DNA from: JAGNRR01 sp964612525
GTDB lineage: Bacteria > Bacteroidota > Bacteroidia > Chitinophagales > Chitinophagaceae
Direction of reading: 5' to 3'
Assembly (NCBI GenBank): GCA_964612525.1
Contig: CAZTCQ010000041.1
Coordinates: 1 to 22,766, forward strand
DNA: 22,766 nt
Below, piece after piece: positions 6,390 through 15,401 of the stretch (position 1 is its first letter; each line of letters starts with the position of its first letter). The position numbers and the translations under genes were made by a program. The notes beneath the pieces are model-generated. The model worked only from the letters and a program-made list of their open reading frames with translations, was not told where the DNA came from and ran no database searches.

Positions 6390-6442
6390 GGACTTTTTAA
6401 AGTTATACAGTGAGTAATGCTGTGACAGCTTTATCGGAGCCA

Positions 6443-6459
6443 ATTTTCTGTAAGAAAAT
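6443..6459. promoter_or_regulatory. Inverted repeat ATTTTCT-GTA-AGAAAAT upstream of clpC
   Basis: Perfect 7-bp arms around three bases, 36 bp upstream of the clpC -7 box. The position fits a regulator site near the clpC promoter. It lacks a T-run and does not follow a gene end, so it is unlikely to be a terminator. Confidence 0.35.
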
Positions 6460-6494
6460 ATGCGACAGGATAAAGTCGATACGGTATAATAATA

Positions 6495-6502
6495 TAAATT
6501 TG
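6495..6502 (+). promoter_or_regulatory. -7 promoter element of clpC
   Basis: TAAATTTG matches TAnnTTTG exactly and ends 7 bases before the ATG at 6510. Transcription would then start within a few bases of the start codon, giving a nearly leaderless message. No -33 TTG at 19-bp spacing was seen. Confidence 0.55.
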
Positions 6503-6509
6503 TCAAGAT

Positions 6510-9113
6510 ATGGATTCGCAATATTCAGAAAAAGTAAAAGAAATAATTAACTACAGTCGGGAAGAAGCGCTTAGATTAGGAAATGACTTTATTGGTACCG
6601 AGCATTTTGTGCTAGGTCTCATCCGAGAAGGGGACTCGACGGCTATTCAAGTTTTAAAAAACGTGCGTATTGATTTATACGATTTGCGCCGAGAGCTTGA
6701 AAAAGTAATTAAAAATAAAAGCAATAAAAAAGTAGAAGGTTTAAACAGCATTCCGCTAACTCGGCAGGCCGAGCGAGTGATTCGTCTTTGTAAGTTAGAG
6801 CGCAAAGCGTTGAATAGTGATTTGATTGAGTCGGAACATTTGATGCTTTCTATTTTAAAAAACAAAGACAACGTGGCTTGTCAAATCTTAAATCGCCTTG
6901 GAGTGGATTATGATTTGTTTCATGCTGAGCTTACCGGAAATCCCTTAGAAGATATTGCCGACGAGTTTAAAGCGAGCACCGATGATCCGGGAGAGTTTAG
7001 CGAAGAGCAGCCGTCCCAGTATGGAAGCGGTGGCGGTCCTGGAAGTGGCGCACGTAAGAAAAAAACTACAAAATCTAAAACACCGGTTCTAGATAATTTC
7101 GGCAGAGATATTTCTCGCCTTGCGGAAAATGACGATTTAGATCCTATCGTAGGTCGTGAAAAAGAGATTGAGCGGGTGTCCCAAATTTTAAGTCGTCGTA
7201 AAAAAAATAATCCAATTTTAATTGGAGAACCCGGCGTAGGTAAAACAGCCATCGTGGAAGGCTTGGCGCTACGAATTTATCAGCGTAAAGTTTCCCGTGT
7301 TCTTTTTGACAAGCGTGTTATTTCATTAGACCTAGCTGCTTTAGTAGCCGGCACGAAATATCGTGGTCAGTTCGAAGAGCGTATGAAAGCCATCATGAAT
7401 GAATTGGAAAAAAATAAAGATATTATTCTTTTCATTGATGAAATGCATACCATTGTGGGCGCTGGAGGTGCTAGTGGAAGTTTGGATGCTTCTAATATTT
7501 TCAAACCCGCTTTGGCGCGTGGAGAATTGCAATGTATTGGTGCTTCAACTTTGGATGAATATCGAATGCACATTGAAAAAGATGGCGCCTTAGATAGACG
7601 ATTCCAAAAAGTATTAGTAGAGCCGCCGAGTGTAGATGAAACGATTACAATTTTGACGAATCTGAAGTCACGTTACGAAGAGTTTCATAACGTTGATTAC
7701 GATGACGAGGCTATCGAAGCTTGTGTAAAACTTAGCGATCGTTACATAACTGATCGTTTGTTGCCAGATAAGGCAATCGACGTATTGGATGAGGTGGGCG
7801 CGCGTGTACATTTAAAGAATATTGATGTGCCACCAAGCATGTTAGAGCTTGAGCAAAAAATTGAAGACGTAAAACTTGAAAAAAATCAAGTAGTAAAAAG
7901 TCAGCAATTTGAAAAAGCAGCTTCTTTGCGCGATAAAGAAAAAAAGCTACAAGAAGAACTAGAAGTGGCTAAAAAGCAATGGGAAGAATCTATCAAGAAT
8001 AAAAAACACCCAATCGGTGAAGAGGATATTGCTGAAGTGATTAGCATGATGACGGGGATTCCTGTCATGCGCATGGTAGAAGCAGAAAGTGCGAAACTGC
8101 GCAATATGGGACAAGACCTTGGCGGAAAGGTGATTGGTCAAGAAGAGGCGATTAAGAAAGTGGTTAAAGCGATTCAGAGAAATCGAGTGGGTCTAAAAGA
8201 TCCGAAAAAGCCAATTGGAACTTTCATATTCCTTGGGCCAACGGGTGTAGGTAAAACAGAGTTAGCACGAGTATTGGCTCGGCAGATGTTTAATAGTGAG
8301 GATTCGTTGATCAGAATTGACATGAGTGAGTATATGGAAAAATTCTCTGTGAGCCGCTTGATAGGAGCGCCTCCCGGATACGTAGGATACGAGGAAGGCG
8401 GACAACTTACTGAAAAGGTCAGACGTAAGCCATATTCTGTGATTCTTTTAGATGAAATAGAAAAAGCGCACCCAGATATCTTTAATCTCTTACTTCAAGT
8501 TTTTGACGATGGTCAATTGACGGATGGTATGGGGCGAAAAATTGATTTTAAAAATACATTAATCATCATGACCTCAAATATTGGGGTGCGACAGTTAAAA
8601 GAATTTGGAAGCGGTGTTGGTTTTGCCACAAGTGCTAAAACCACCAAGGCCGATGAAAATAACAAGTCCGTTATTGAAAAAGCACTGAAGCGAACTTTCG
8701 CTCCTGAGTTTTTAAATCGGATTGATGATGTGGTAATTTTTAATTCTTTGAAACCAGAAGATATTCATGTGATTATAGACATAGTATTGGAAGGTGTGAT
8801 GAAGAGATTAAATAATCTTGGTTTTGAATTAGAACTATCCAAAGCCGCTAAATCTTTTATAGCCGACAAAGGTTATGACGAGCAGTATGGAGCAAGGCCA
8901 TTGCATAGAGCGCTTCAGAAATTCCTAGAAGATCCCTTAGCAGAAGAAATTCTAAATTTAAATATTAAGGAAGGGGACGTGTTAAAAGCAGATTTAGATA
9001 AAGACAAGGAGAAGCTTGTTTTCAGTCATAAAAAAAGCAAAGCAAAGCCCGCCAAGGATAAAAAAGAAAAGGATAATGATCCTGAAGAGGAGAGCCCTAA
9101 AAAAGATAGCTAA
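6510..9113 (+). CDS. clpC: ATP-dependent Clp protease ATP-binding subunit ClpC
   Basis: ClpC is a Hsp100 unfoldase that feeds damaged or tagged proteins into ClpP. The 867 residues show a Clp N-domain with two repeats (about 1-145), a Gly-rich linker and basic stretch (170-190), AAA-1 with Walker A GEPGVGKT (239-246) and Walker B ILFIDEMHT, a UVR-type coiled middle domain (around 455-485, QFEKAASLRDKEKKLQEEL), and AAA-2 with Walker A GPTGVGKT (576-583) and ILLDEIEKAHPDIF. A C-terminal D2-small domain precedes an unusually Lys/Glu-rich tail of about 30 residues. The sequence NIGVRQLKEFGSGVGF marks the loop region that binds ClpP in this family. A polyprenyl synthase gene follows after 6 bases, so the two are likely co-transcribed. 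Confidence 0.97.
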   Translation: MDSQYSEKVKEIINYSREEALRLGNDFIGTEHFVLGLIREGDSTAIQVLKNVRIDLYDLRRELEKVIKNKSNKKVEGLNSIPLTRQAERVIRLCKLERKALNSDLIESEHLMLSILKNKDNVACQILNRLGVDYDLFHAELTGNPLEDIADEFKASTDDPGEFSEEQPSQYGSGGGPGSGARKKKTTKSKTPVLDNFGRDISRLAENDDLDPIVGREKEIERVSQILSRRKKNNPILIGEPGVGKTAIVEGLALRIYQRKVSRVLFDKRVISLDLAALVAGTKYRGQFEERMKAIMNELEKNKDIILFIDEMHTIVGAGGASGSLDASNIFKPALARGELQCIGASTLDEYRMHIEKDGALDRRFQKVLVEPPSVDETITILTNLKSRYEEFHNVDYDDEAIEACVKLSDRYITDRLLPDKAIDVLDEVGARVHLKNIDVPPSMLELEQKIEDVKLEKNQVVKSQQFEKAASLRDKEKKLQEELEVAKKQWEESIKNKKHPIGEEDIAEVISMMTGIPVMRMVEAESAKLRNMGQDLGGKVIGQEEAIKKVVKAIQRNRVGLKDPKKPIGTFIFLGPTGVGKTELARVLARQMFNSEDSLIRIDMSEYMEKFSVSRLIGAPPGYVGYEEGGQLTEKVRRKPYSVILLDEIEKAHPDIFNLLLQVFDDGQLTDGMGRKIDFKNTLIIMTSNIGVRQLKEFGSGVGFATSAKTTKADENNKSVIEKALKRTFAPEFLNRIDDVVIFNSLKPEDIHVIIDIVLEGVMKRLNNLGFELELSKAAKSFIADKGYDEQYGARPLHRALQKFLEDPLAEEILNLNIKEGDVLKADLDKDKEKLVFSHKKSKAKPAKDKKEKDNDPEEESPKKDS

Positions 9114-9119
9114 TAGCGA

Positions 9120-10085
9120 ATGCAATCATTTGAATCCCTAAGAGAGCAATTTTCCGCTCACTTGAAAAATTACACATTTCCTGAAGAGCCTGCTGCGCTC
9201 TATGGTGCGTGTAGGCACATACTTTCTATTGGAGGAAAACGAATACGCCCGGTTCTTTGCCTTATGGCTGCCGATGCCTTTGGAAAAGTAGATAACGATG
9301 CATTGAATGCCTCCCTAGCATTTGAATTGTTTCATAATTTTTCTTTAGTGCATGATGATATTATGGACGAGGCTGATATTCGTCGAGGGCAGCCCACGGT
9401 GCACACAAAGTATTCTGAACCTACGGCTATTCTCAGTGGCGATGTGCTTAATATTTTTACCTACGAATTATTAAATGAATTGAATTCTGATAAAAAGAAA
9501 AAAATCATTTCACTTTTTAATAAGACGGCCATTGAGGTTTGCGAAGGACAACAAATGGATATGGATTTTGAGGATATCGTGGATGTAAAAACAAGCGATT
9601 ATCTTAAAATGATAGAACTAAAAACTTCTGTTCTATTGGCGGCTTCGCTAAAAGCTGGCGCTTTGCTCAATGGAGCAAGTACAGCAGATTGCGAAGCGAT
9701 TTATAATTTTGGTAGATATACAGGCTTAGCTTTTCAACTAAAAGATGATTATCTCGATGCCTACGGTGATGGTGCGAAAACGGGTAAAAAAGTAGGTGGA
9801 GATATACTTTCCAATAAAAAAACCATTTTCTACTGCTATTGTACAGATCAGAATAATAAAGAATTGGTCGATGAGCTTTTAGAACTTTATAATGGAAGCA
9901 GTCCCAATAAGGTAGAGGATACTAAAAAAGTTTACGATGAACTCGGTGCTAAAGAATACGTTTATAAACTTAAAGAAGACTATTCAAATAAAGCCTTCGC
10001 GGAACTTGACAAAATTAGTTTGCCCAAAGAAAATTTACAAGAATTAAAAGGCTTAGCTACATCACTTTTGAGCCGTCAGTTCTAA
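9120..10085 (+). CDS. Short-chain isoprenyl (polyprenyl) diphosphate synthase
   Basis: This trans-isoprenyl diphosphate synthase condenses isopentenyl diphosphate with allylic diphosphates to make FPP, GGPP or a somewhat longer chain. Visible motifs in 321 residues are GGKRIRP (38-44), the first Asp-rich motif DDIMD (79-83) followed by RRGQPTVH, and the second Asp-rich motif DDYLD (209-213) in QLKDDYLDAYGD. Residue F74 lies five positions before the first Asp. A bulky aromatic there usually limits chain length, suggesting a C15-C20 product, though this is inferred from sequence only. The ATG lies 6 bases after the clpC stop, so it is probably in the clpC transcript. It feeds quinone, carotenoid or lipid-carrier synthesis. 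Confidence 0.9.
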   Translation: MQSFESLREQFSAHLKNYTFPEEPAALYGACRHILSIGGKRIRPVLCLMAADAFGKVDNDALNASLAFELFHNFSLVHDDIMDEADIRRGQPTVHTKYSEPTAILSGDVLNIFTYELLNELNSDKKKKIISLFNKTAIEVCEGQQMDMDFEDIVDVKTSDYLKMIELKTSVLLAASLKAGALLNGASTADCEAIYNFGRYTGLAFQLKDDYLDAYGDGAKTGKKVGGDILSNKKTIFYCYCTDQNNKELVDELLELYNGSSPNKVEDTKKVYDELGAKEYVYKLKEDYSNKAFAELDKISLPKENLQELKGLATSLLSRQF

Positions 10086-10105
10086 TTCTTTGCTTAATAA
10101 TATGT

Positions 10106-12487
10106 TTACTTCCACTTAAAATTGTAAGTAATACTTGGGATAATAGGAAAAACAGAAACTTGCTTCACCTTGACTTCCACACCACCAGGCTGATCCACAT
10201 TTCCTGGTAAATCAAGATACAAAAAGTAGGGGTTCTGCCTGCTATACACATTGTAGATTCCGAAATTCCAAGAGCTAGACCAACGTCTATCTTTCTTTGG
10301 GGTAGGTGTGTAAACTGCTCCAATGTCAAAGCGATGGTAAGATGGAATTCGTTGGTTATTTAGCTTATCAAAATTTTGTACCAGTTGCAAATTTCCGTTG
10401 TTTTGGAAAAAGGTAAGCGAAGTAGGTAAGGTTACCCTTGAGCCACTTCCATAAACAAATAAGGCTGACAGGGACCATTTTTTATTCAGTTCGTAAGTGT
10501 TGACGATGGATAAATTATGCCGCTGATCGTATTTGGCAAAATAAGTTTCATTATTGTTTAAGTCAGGGAACATTCTCTCCGTCCAAGCTAAGGTGTAAGA
10601 AATCCAACCGGTCCATTTTCCTTTTACTTTATTTACAAAAAACTCAGCACCATAAGCACGACCTGTACCGAAAACAAAATCAAAATCAACATCACGAATT
10701 TGATCAGGGGTATATCCTTCGCGATATTCTAAAAGGTTTTCCATATCCTTATAATAAACTTCAACCGAAGTCTCCAAGGCGTCATCTAGGAAGTTTCGGA
10801 AATAGCCTAGGCTGTACTGCCATCCTTTTTGAGGGCGAACATAATAAGTACTCGGTGTCCAAAGGTCAGTGGGTAGGGTGGAGCCATTGTTGGTTACTAG
10901 GTGAATGTATTGATAATTTCTAGCAACACTTGCTTTAATTGAAGAGCTATTATTAAAAGCAAATCGAGCATTTAATCTAGGCTCGAATCCTCCGTATGAT
11001 TGGGCAATCTCGCCAGGTCCATAGGTTGTGCTATCCGTTCTTACTCTTTTGTCAGCGTCAGCAAAATCGTACTGAGTGTAAGGGCCCACTTGCAAAAAAT
11101 GAGAATACCGTAGACCAGCGTTTATTTTTATATGCTCACCTAAGTCAAATTCGTCTTGAATGTATGCGCCCATTTCATGGGCATATTTTTTAGGAGCCAA
11201 GTCAGGATTGATTTCAACGCCACCTGCTTGTCCGCCTACTGTGGTGGGAGTGAAGGTGTGAAAGGTATAGTTGACCCCGCCTTTGAAATTATGATTGAAG
11301 GCCGAGAAATAATCGAGGTCAGATTTTAATCCAATATCACGAATACCTGAGAATAATTTGAACTGACTATTATTTTGAAACTCACCATTAAATGCAAAAT
11401 TATAATCATTGTATAACAAAGTTGTATTCATGAATAGTTTGTCATTGAATAAGTGATTCCAACGAAGTGTGGCCGTAGAGTTTCCCCAAGGAATATTAAT
11501 ATTAAAGTTTCCACCTGAATTTCTAAACGTAAATACGTCGCGTCCAAAATAACCGCTGAGATACAATCGATCTCTGTCCGAAACCGTATAATTTACTTTT
11601 GCATTTAGGTCGTAGAAATAATAGCCAGACCCTGCGAAAGCACTTTCTTTATTTACAAATGGACGAGTTAAGGCGTCAATATACGTTCGACGAGCGCTTA
11701 CTATAAAAGATGCTTTGTCTTTGATCAAGGGCCCTTGAATGGCCAATCGAGAAGCTATTAATCCAATTCCTCCATCTACTTCATAGGCTTTATTGTTTCC
11801 ATCCTTCATAGTAATGTCTACTACAGAGGATAAACGGCCACCATACTTTGCAGGCATACCTCCTTTGATAAGTGTTACGTTTTTTATCGCATCCGCATTG
11901 AAAACTGAGAAGAAACCGAATAAGTGTCCTGAATTATAAACGGGCGCATCATCCAGTAAAATTAAATTTTGATCCGGACCGCCTCCTCTTACATAGAAAC
12001 CACTTTGTCCTTCACCGGCAGAGTTTACACCCGGTAAAAGCTGAATAGCTTTTAATACGTCCACTTCGCCCAAAATAACAGGAAGTTTTTTTACATCACT
12101 TACAGAAAGAGTGTGTAAACCGACATCGGTGCTTTTTACATTGGCGTCGGCCTTACGTGATTTAATGACCACCTTTTTTGTTTCGCGTCTTCTTCGGCTA
12201 AGTTCAAAATCCTTTTTGATACTCTTAGTAGCAGAAAAGGTTTCATTGAACATGGTGTAACCAACGTAGGTAATTCTCACTTCATGATCTCCAGCGGGTA
12301 TGGTAATAGAATAAAATCCATACATATTTGCTTTGACTCCTTTTTTTAAATCACTGATAAAAATAGAAGCCGCCGGCAATGACTCGCCAGAATTTGCATC
12401 TTTTACATAGCCACTCAAAGTGATATTTTGAGCAAAAATTATTTGGCTGGCCAATAAGAAAAGAAATAAAGAAAAGGAACGTTTCAT
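10106..12487 (-). CDS. TonB-dependent outer-membrane receptor with carboxypeptidase-regulatory-like domain
   Basis: An outer-membrane active transporter energised by TonB. The 793 residues comprise a signal peptide (1-19, MKRSFSLFLFLLASQIIFA), a CarboxypepD_reg-like beta-sandwich (about 22-100, LSGYVKDANSGESLPAASIFI through YVGY), a plug domain (about 115-230, including GVNSAGEGQSGFYVRGGGPDQNLILLDD split across the plug core and KYGGRLSSVVDI), and a 22-strand-type barrel ending in aromatic ITYNFKWK. No SusD-like partner is adjacent, so a glycan SusC role is not supported. The plug resembles the FecA/siderophore or generic small-ligand class, and the substrate cannot be told. It is convergent with the prenyl synthase and divergent from the GH3-family gene. 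Confidence 0.92.
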   Translation of the reverse strand: MKRSFSLFLFLLASQIIFAQNITLSGYVKDANSGESLPAASIFISDLKKGVKANMYGFYSITIPAGDHEVRITYVGYTMFNETFSATKSIKKDFELSRRRRETKKVVIKSRKADANVKSTDVGLHTLSVSDVKKLPVILGEVDVLKAIQLLPGVNSAGEGQSGFYVRGGGPDQNLILLDDAPVYNSGHLFGFFSVFNADAIKNVTLIKGGMPAKYGGRLSSVVDITMKDGNNKAYEVDGGIGLIASRLAIQGPLIKDKASFIVSARRTYIDALTRPFVNKESAFAGSGYYFYDLNAKVNYTVSDRDRLYLSGYFGRDVFTFRNSGGNFNINIPWGNSTATLRWNHLFNDKLFMNTTLLYNDYNFAFNGEFQNNSQFKLFSGIRDIGLKSDLDYFSAFNHNFKGGVNYTFHTFTPTTVGGQAGGVEINPDLAPKKYAHEMGAYIQDEFDLGEHIKINAGLRYSHFLQVGPYTQYDFADADKRVRTDSTTYGPGEIAQSYGGFEPRLNARFAFNNSSSIKASVARNYQYIHLVTNNGSTLPTDLWTPSTYYVRPQKGWQYSLGYFRNFLDDALETSVEVYYKDMENLLEYREGYTPDQIRDVDFDFVFGTGRAYGAEFFVNKVKGKWTGWISYTLAWTERMFPDLNNNETYFAKYDQRHNLSIVNTYELNKKWSLSALFVYGSGSRVTLPTSLTFFQNNGNLQLVQNFDKLNNQRIPSYHRFDIGAVYTPTPKKDRRWSSSWNFGIYNVYSRQNPYFLYLDLPGNVDQPGGVEVKVKQVSVFPIIPSITYNFKWK

Positions 12488-12557
12488 GACGTAAACTATA
12501 ATTGCAAGGTACGAGTAAATGCGATGTTAGAAATGTTAAAACGAGCTCTATATTTTC

Positions 12558-12571
12558 ATTACATATGTAAT
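12558..12571. promoter_or_regulatory. Palindrome ATTACATATGTAAT in the receptor/GH3 divergent spacer
   Basis: A perfect 14-bp inverted repeat, 70 bp upstream of the TonB receptor start, in the 268-bp divergent intergenic region. It is AT-rich, so chance occurrence is possible. Weak -7-like boxes are GCAAGGTA (12504-12511, read on the minus strand as TACCTTGC) for the receptor and TTTCTTTG (12739-12746) for the GH3 gene. Confidence 0.3.
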
Positions 12572-12755
12572 TCTAAAAACTAAAACTATAAAGAAGAAAA
12601 GAAGTGGCATGGATAAATATGAAGTTGGCAACTGATTTACCGTTATTTGGATATTACTTTTTACTACATTCCTTCAGTTAAGGGTTTTGCGTTTTTTTCT
12701 TTTTTATAAAAGATGGCTTACTTTCTTTTAATATTGTTTTCTTTGTGACAGGTTT

Positions 12756-14288
12756 ATGGCATTACTAGGTCAAATCATAAAACGTTACTTAAAAATTAAG
12801 GACAGCTTTTCGCTTTCCAATGCCACGCATCGTCGTTATCAAGAAATAGAATTAAGGCGATTGCTTAAAAAGTCAGAACAAACACAGTTTGGAAAGCACT
12901 ATGATTTTTCTAAGTTTTTAACTGATAAAGACCCTTATCAAAGTTTTGCGAATGAGGTTCCTTTTTTTAATTATTCATCTATGTATGAACATTGGTGGAA
13001 ATTGAGCCATGAAGGAGAGTCAGATGTTGCTTGGCCAGGAAAGGTGAAGTATTTTGCGCTGAGTAGTGGAACTTCTGAAAGTGCTAGTAAACATATTCCT
13101 GTTACGCAGGATATGGTAAAAAGTACCAAGCGAACGGGATTCAAACAGTTTTGTAGTCTACTTCATTTTAATCTACCGGATAGTGTTTTTTCTAAAGGCG
13201 TTCTCATGCTTGGTGGTACAACTTCACTTTTTGAAAAAGAAGGATATTACGAAGGAGACATGAGTGGTATTTCTGCCAAGGAGATGCCCAAGTGGTTGTC
13301 TTACTTTTTTTATAAACCGGGTCAAAAAATTTCGAAGCGGCCTCGTTGGGAAGATCGTATTAATCTGATTGTGCGCAATGCTAAAAAGTGGGATGTAAGT
13401 ATTGTAGCTGGAGTGCCTGCTTGGGTGCAGATTGTTCTGGAGCGCGTGGTTGAATATCACGGCGCTAATAATATTCATGATATTTGGCCGAATTTATCAC
13501 TCTACATTCATGGCGGGGTTTCCTTTGAGCCGTATCGTGATAGTTTTAAAAAAGTATTAGGTCATAGTATAGTTTTTATAGAAACCTATATGGCGAGCGA
13601 AGGCTCTTTTGGTTTTCAATCTCGACCAGGAGTCAAAGGAATTTCTTTGGTTACCAATAATTCCATTTTCTATGAATTTGTTCCTTTTACTGCTGAAAAC
13701 TTTGATGATGATGGTGAAATAAAACAAGGTTCAAAAGCGTATAGAATTCATGAAGTTGTAGAGGATAAAGATTATGCCATAGTAATTAGTTCGTGCTCAG
13801 GTGCCTGGCGCTATTTGATTGGTGACGTGCTTCGTTTTACGGATGTAGTGAATGCCGAAGTAATTATTGTGGGTCGCACAAAGCAGTTTCTTAGTTTATG
13901 CGGCGAGCATTTGAGCGTTGACAATATGAACAAGGCGATTGAAGTAGCTCAGCAAAAAATGGGAATCACGATCAAGGAGTTTACTGTAATGGGTGCTCCG
14001 CACGACGGGATGTTTGCCCATCATTGGTATATAAGTTGCGACGCGGCAGTTGATGAAAATCTATTAAGAGATACAATAGATAAAACGCTTTGCGAACTCA
14101 ATGATGACTATGCTACGGAACGAACGAGTGCCTTAAAAGAAGTTATTGTGAAAGTATTACCTGCTCAAACCTTTCTTGATTTTTTAGAGAAAAAAGGAAA
14201 GACAGGAGCCATGAATAAATTTCCTAGAGTGATGAAAGGGAAGCAAAAAGTGGAGTGGGAGGAGTTTGTAGAAAGTGCTAAGATTTAA
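12756..14288 (+). CDS. GH3-family acyl-adenylating protein
   Basis: GH3 proteins are ANL-type enzymes, known in plants for joining amino acids to carboxylated hormones through an acyl-adenylate. Bacterial members are widespread in Bacteroidota, and their substrates are mostly unknown. The 510 residues have the nucleotide-binding loop FALSSGTSESASKHIPVT (100-117), the central YMASEGSFGFQ motif that caps the adenine/acyl site, a YRIHEVVEDKDYAIVISS block, the LRFTDVV strand, and the C-terminal mobile domain beginning near GEHLSVDNMNKAI. The length fits the family (about 500). No signal peptide is visible, so it is cytosolic. It stands alone on the plus strand, with convergent transcription from the ABC permease. 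Confidence 0.88.
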   Translation: MALLGQIIKRYLKIKDSFSLSNATHRRYQEIELRRLLKKSEQTQFGKHYDFSKFLTDKDPYQSFANEVPFFNYSSMYEHWWKLSHEGESDVAWPGKVKYFALSSGTSESASKHIPVTQDMVKSTKRTGFKQFCSLLHFNLPDSVFSKGVLMLGGTTSLFEKEGYYEGDMSGISAKEMPKWLSYFFYKPGQKISKRPRWEDRINLIVRNAKKWDVSIVAGVPAWVQIVLERVVEYHGANNIHDIWPNLSLYIHGGVSFEPYRDSFKKVLGHSIVFIETYMASEGSFGFQSRPGVKGISLVTNNSIFYEFVPFTAENFDDDGEIKQGSKAYRIHEVVEDKDYAIVISSCSGAWRYLIGDVLRFTDVVNAEVIIVGRTKQFLSLCGEHLSVDNMNKAIEVAQQKMGITIKEFTVMGAPHDGMFAHHWYISCDAAVDENLLRDTIDKTLCELNDDYATERTSALKEVIVKVLPAQTFLDFLEKKGKTGAMNKFPRVMKGKQKVEWEEFVESAKI

Positions 14289-14339
14289 AAGTCAGATATT
14301 TTTTTCAAACTTGGAGTGTTAGTAGGAAATTACGAAACG

Positions 14340-15395
14340 CTAATAATTCTTAATCCTAGGGTCAATCATAGCATATAAAAAATCAACGAGAATATTGATA
14401 ATAATAAAGAAGGTTGCTGTGAAAATCACGCTACCCATAACTACCGGAAAGTCAAATTTATTTAATGCGTCCACAGTTACTTTACCGATTCCTTTCCAAC
14501 CGAAAATATATTCTATAAAAAAACTACCCGCGAGCAATTCAGCAAACCAACCCGAAACAGATGTGACTACGGGATTTAAGGCATTGCGTAATGCATGTTT
14601 CCAAATGACTGATTTTTTTCTAAGCCCTTTGGCATAAGCTGTCCGAATGTAGTCTTGATTTAAAACATCCAAAAGAGCCGTTCGCGTAATTTGAGTGATA
14701 ATTGCCATAGGGCGAATACTCAAGGTAACTACAGGTAGAAGTAAACTTTTTAACCGAAGTTGTTTGCCTAAAATAGGGTCGTAATCCCAAAGAGGAGAAA
14801 CGATACTCAAACCTGTATAATCACTCAGTAGAAATCCGAAAATATACGCAATCAGAATTCCTGCGAAAAAACTGGGTGCTGAAATGCCCAATACTGAAGT
14901 GAAAACGGCAGAAGTATCCATCCAAGTATTATGTTTAACGGCAGCTAGTATTCCTAATGAAATTCCAACTACGGTAGCAATTAGAATAGAGAGCATGGCC
15001 AAAATCAAGGTGCCAGGAAATGCATCAACTAATAGGTCCCACACACGAATTTTACTTTGATAGGAGCGGCGCAGATAGGGTGTTTTAAAAGCAATTGTTT
15101 TCTCAGGACTGACCGAAATCGCTGAAGTAAATTCGTACTTATCTTGATCCGATTTGTTATGAATTCCTATCGGAGAAAGATCATTTAGATAGAGGCCAAA
15201 TTGCGTGAGAATCGGTTTGTCTAAATACAATTCTTTGCGAACGTTTTCTATTGTTTTGGCATCACTTCGCTGGCCCATAGTTAAGCGAGCAGGGTCGGCG
15301 GGCAGTAAAACAAAAAATAAGAAAAATACTAGGGTGATTACGCCCAAAAGGACGAAAAAAGAATTGAGCGATTTTTTAATTAAAAATTGAAACAA
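14340..15395 (-). CDS. ABC transporter permease, OppB/DppB (peptide) family
   Basis: An inner-membrane permease of the binding-protein-dependent peptide/nickel class. The 351 residues have TM1 (about 12-32), the LLPADPARLTMGQRSD loop typical of OppB/DppB, a periplasmic segment to about residue 120, and a five-helix core with the ATPase-coupling EAA motif AKGLRKKSVIWKHALRNALNP. It ends in DPRIKNY. The long periplasmic segment appears normal for Bacteroidota homologues. No ATG exists near the N-terminus; the start must be TTG at 15395, only two codons after the in-frame UAG stop of the ZAS gene. No OppC, ATPase or binding-protein gene is adjacent, so its partners are encoded elsewhere. Confidence 0.88.
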   Translation of the reverse strand: MFQFLIKKSLNSFFVLLGVITLVFFLFFVLLPADPARLTMGQRSDAKTIENVRKELYLDKPILTQFGLYLNDLSPIGIHNKSDQDKYEFTSAISVSPEKTIAFKTPYLRRSYQSKIRVWDLLVDAFPGTLILAMLSILIATVVGISLGILAAVKHNTWMDTSAVFTSVLGISAPSFFAGILIAYIFGFLLSDYTGLSIVSPLWDYDPILGKQLRLKSLLLPVVTLSIRPMAIITQITRTALLDVLNQDYIRTAYAKGLRKKSVIWKHALRNALNPVVTSVSGWFAELLAGSFFIEYIFGWKGIGKVTVDALNKFDFPVVMGSVIFTATFFIIINILVDFLYAMIDPRIKNY

Positions 15396-15401
15396 GAAAT
15401 G

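Noticed and set aside
6920..8141. Minus-strand open frames across clpC
   Set aside because: They are shadows of the conserved ClpC coding frame, with low-complexity translations and no independent signals.
10106..12487. SusC-type glycan transporter
   Set aside because: No SusD homologue is adjacent and the protein is shorter than typical SusC proteins.
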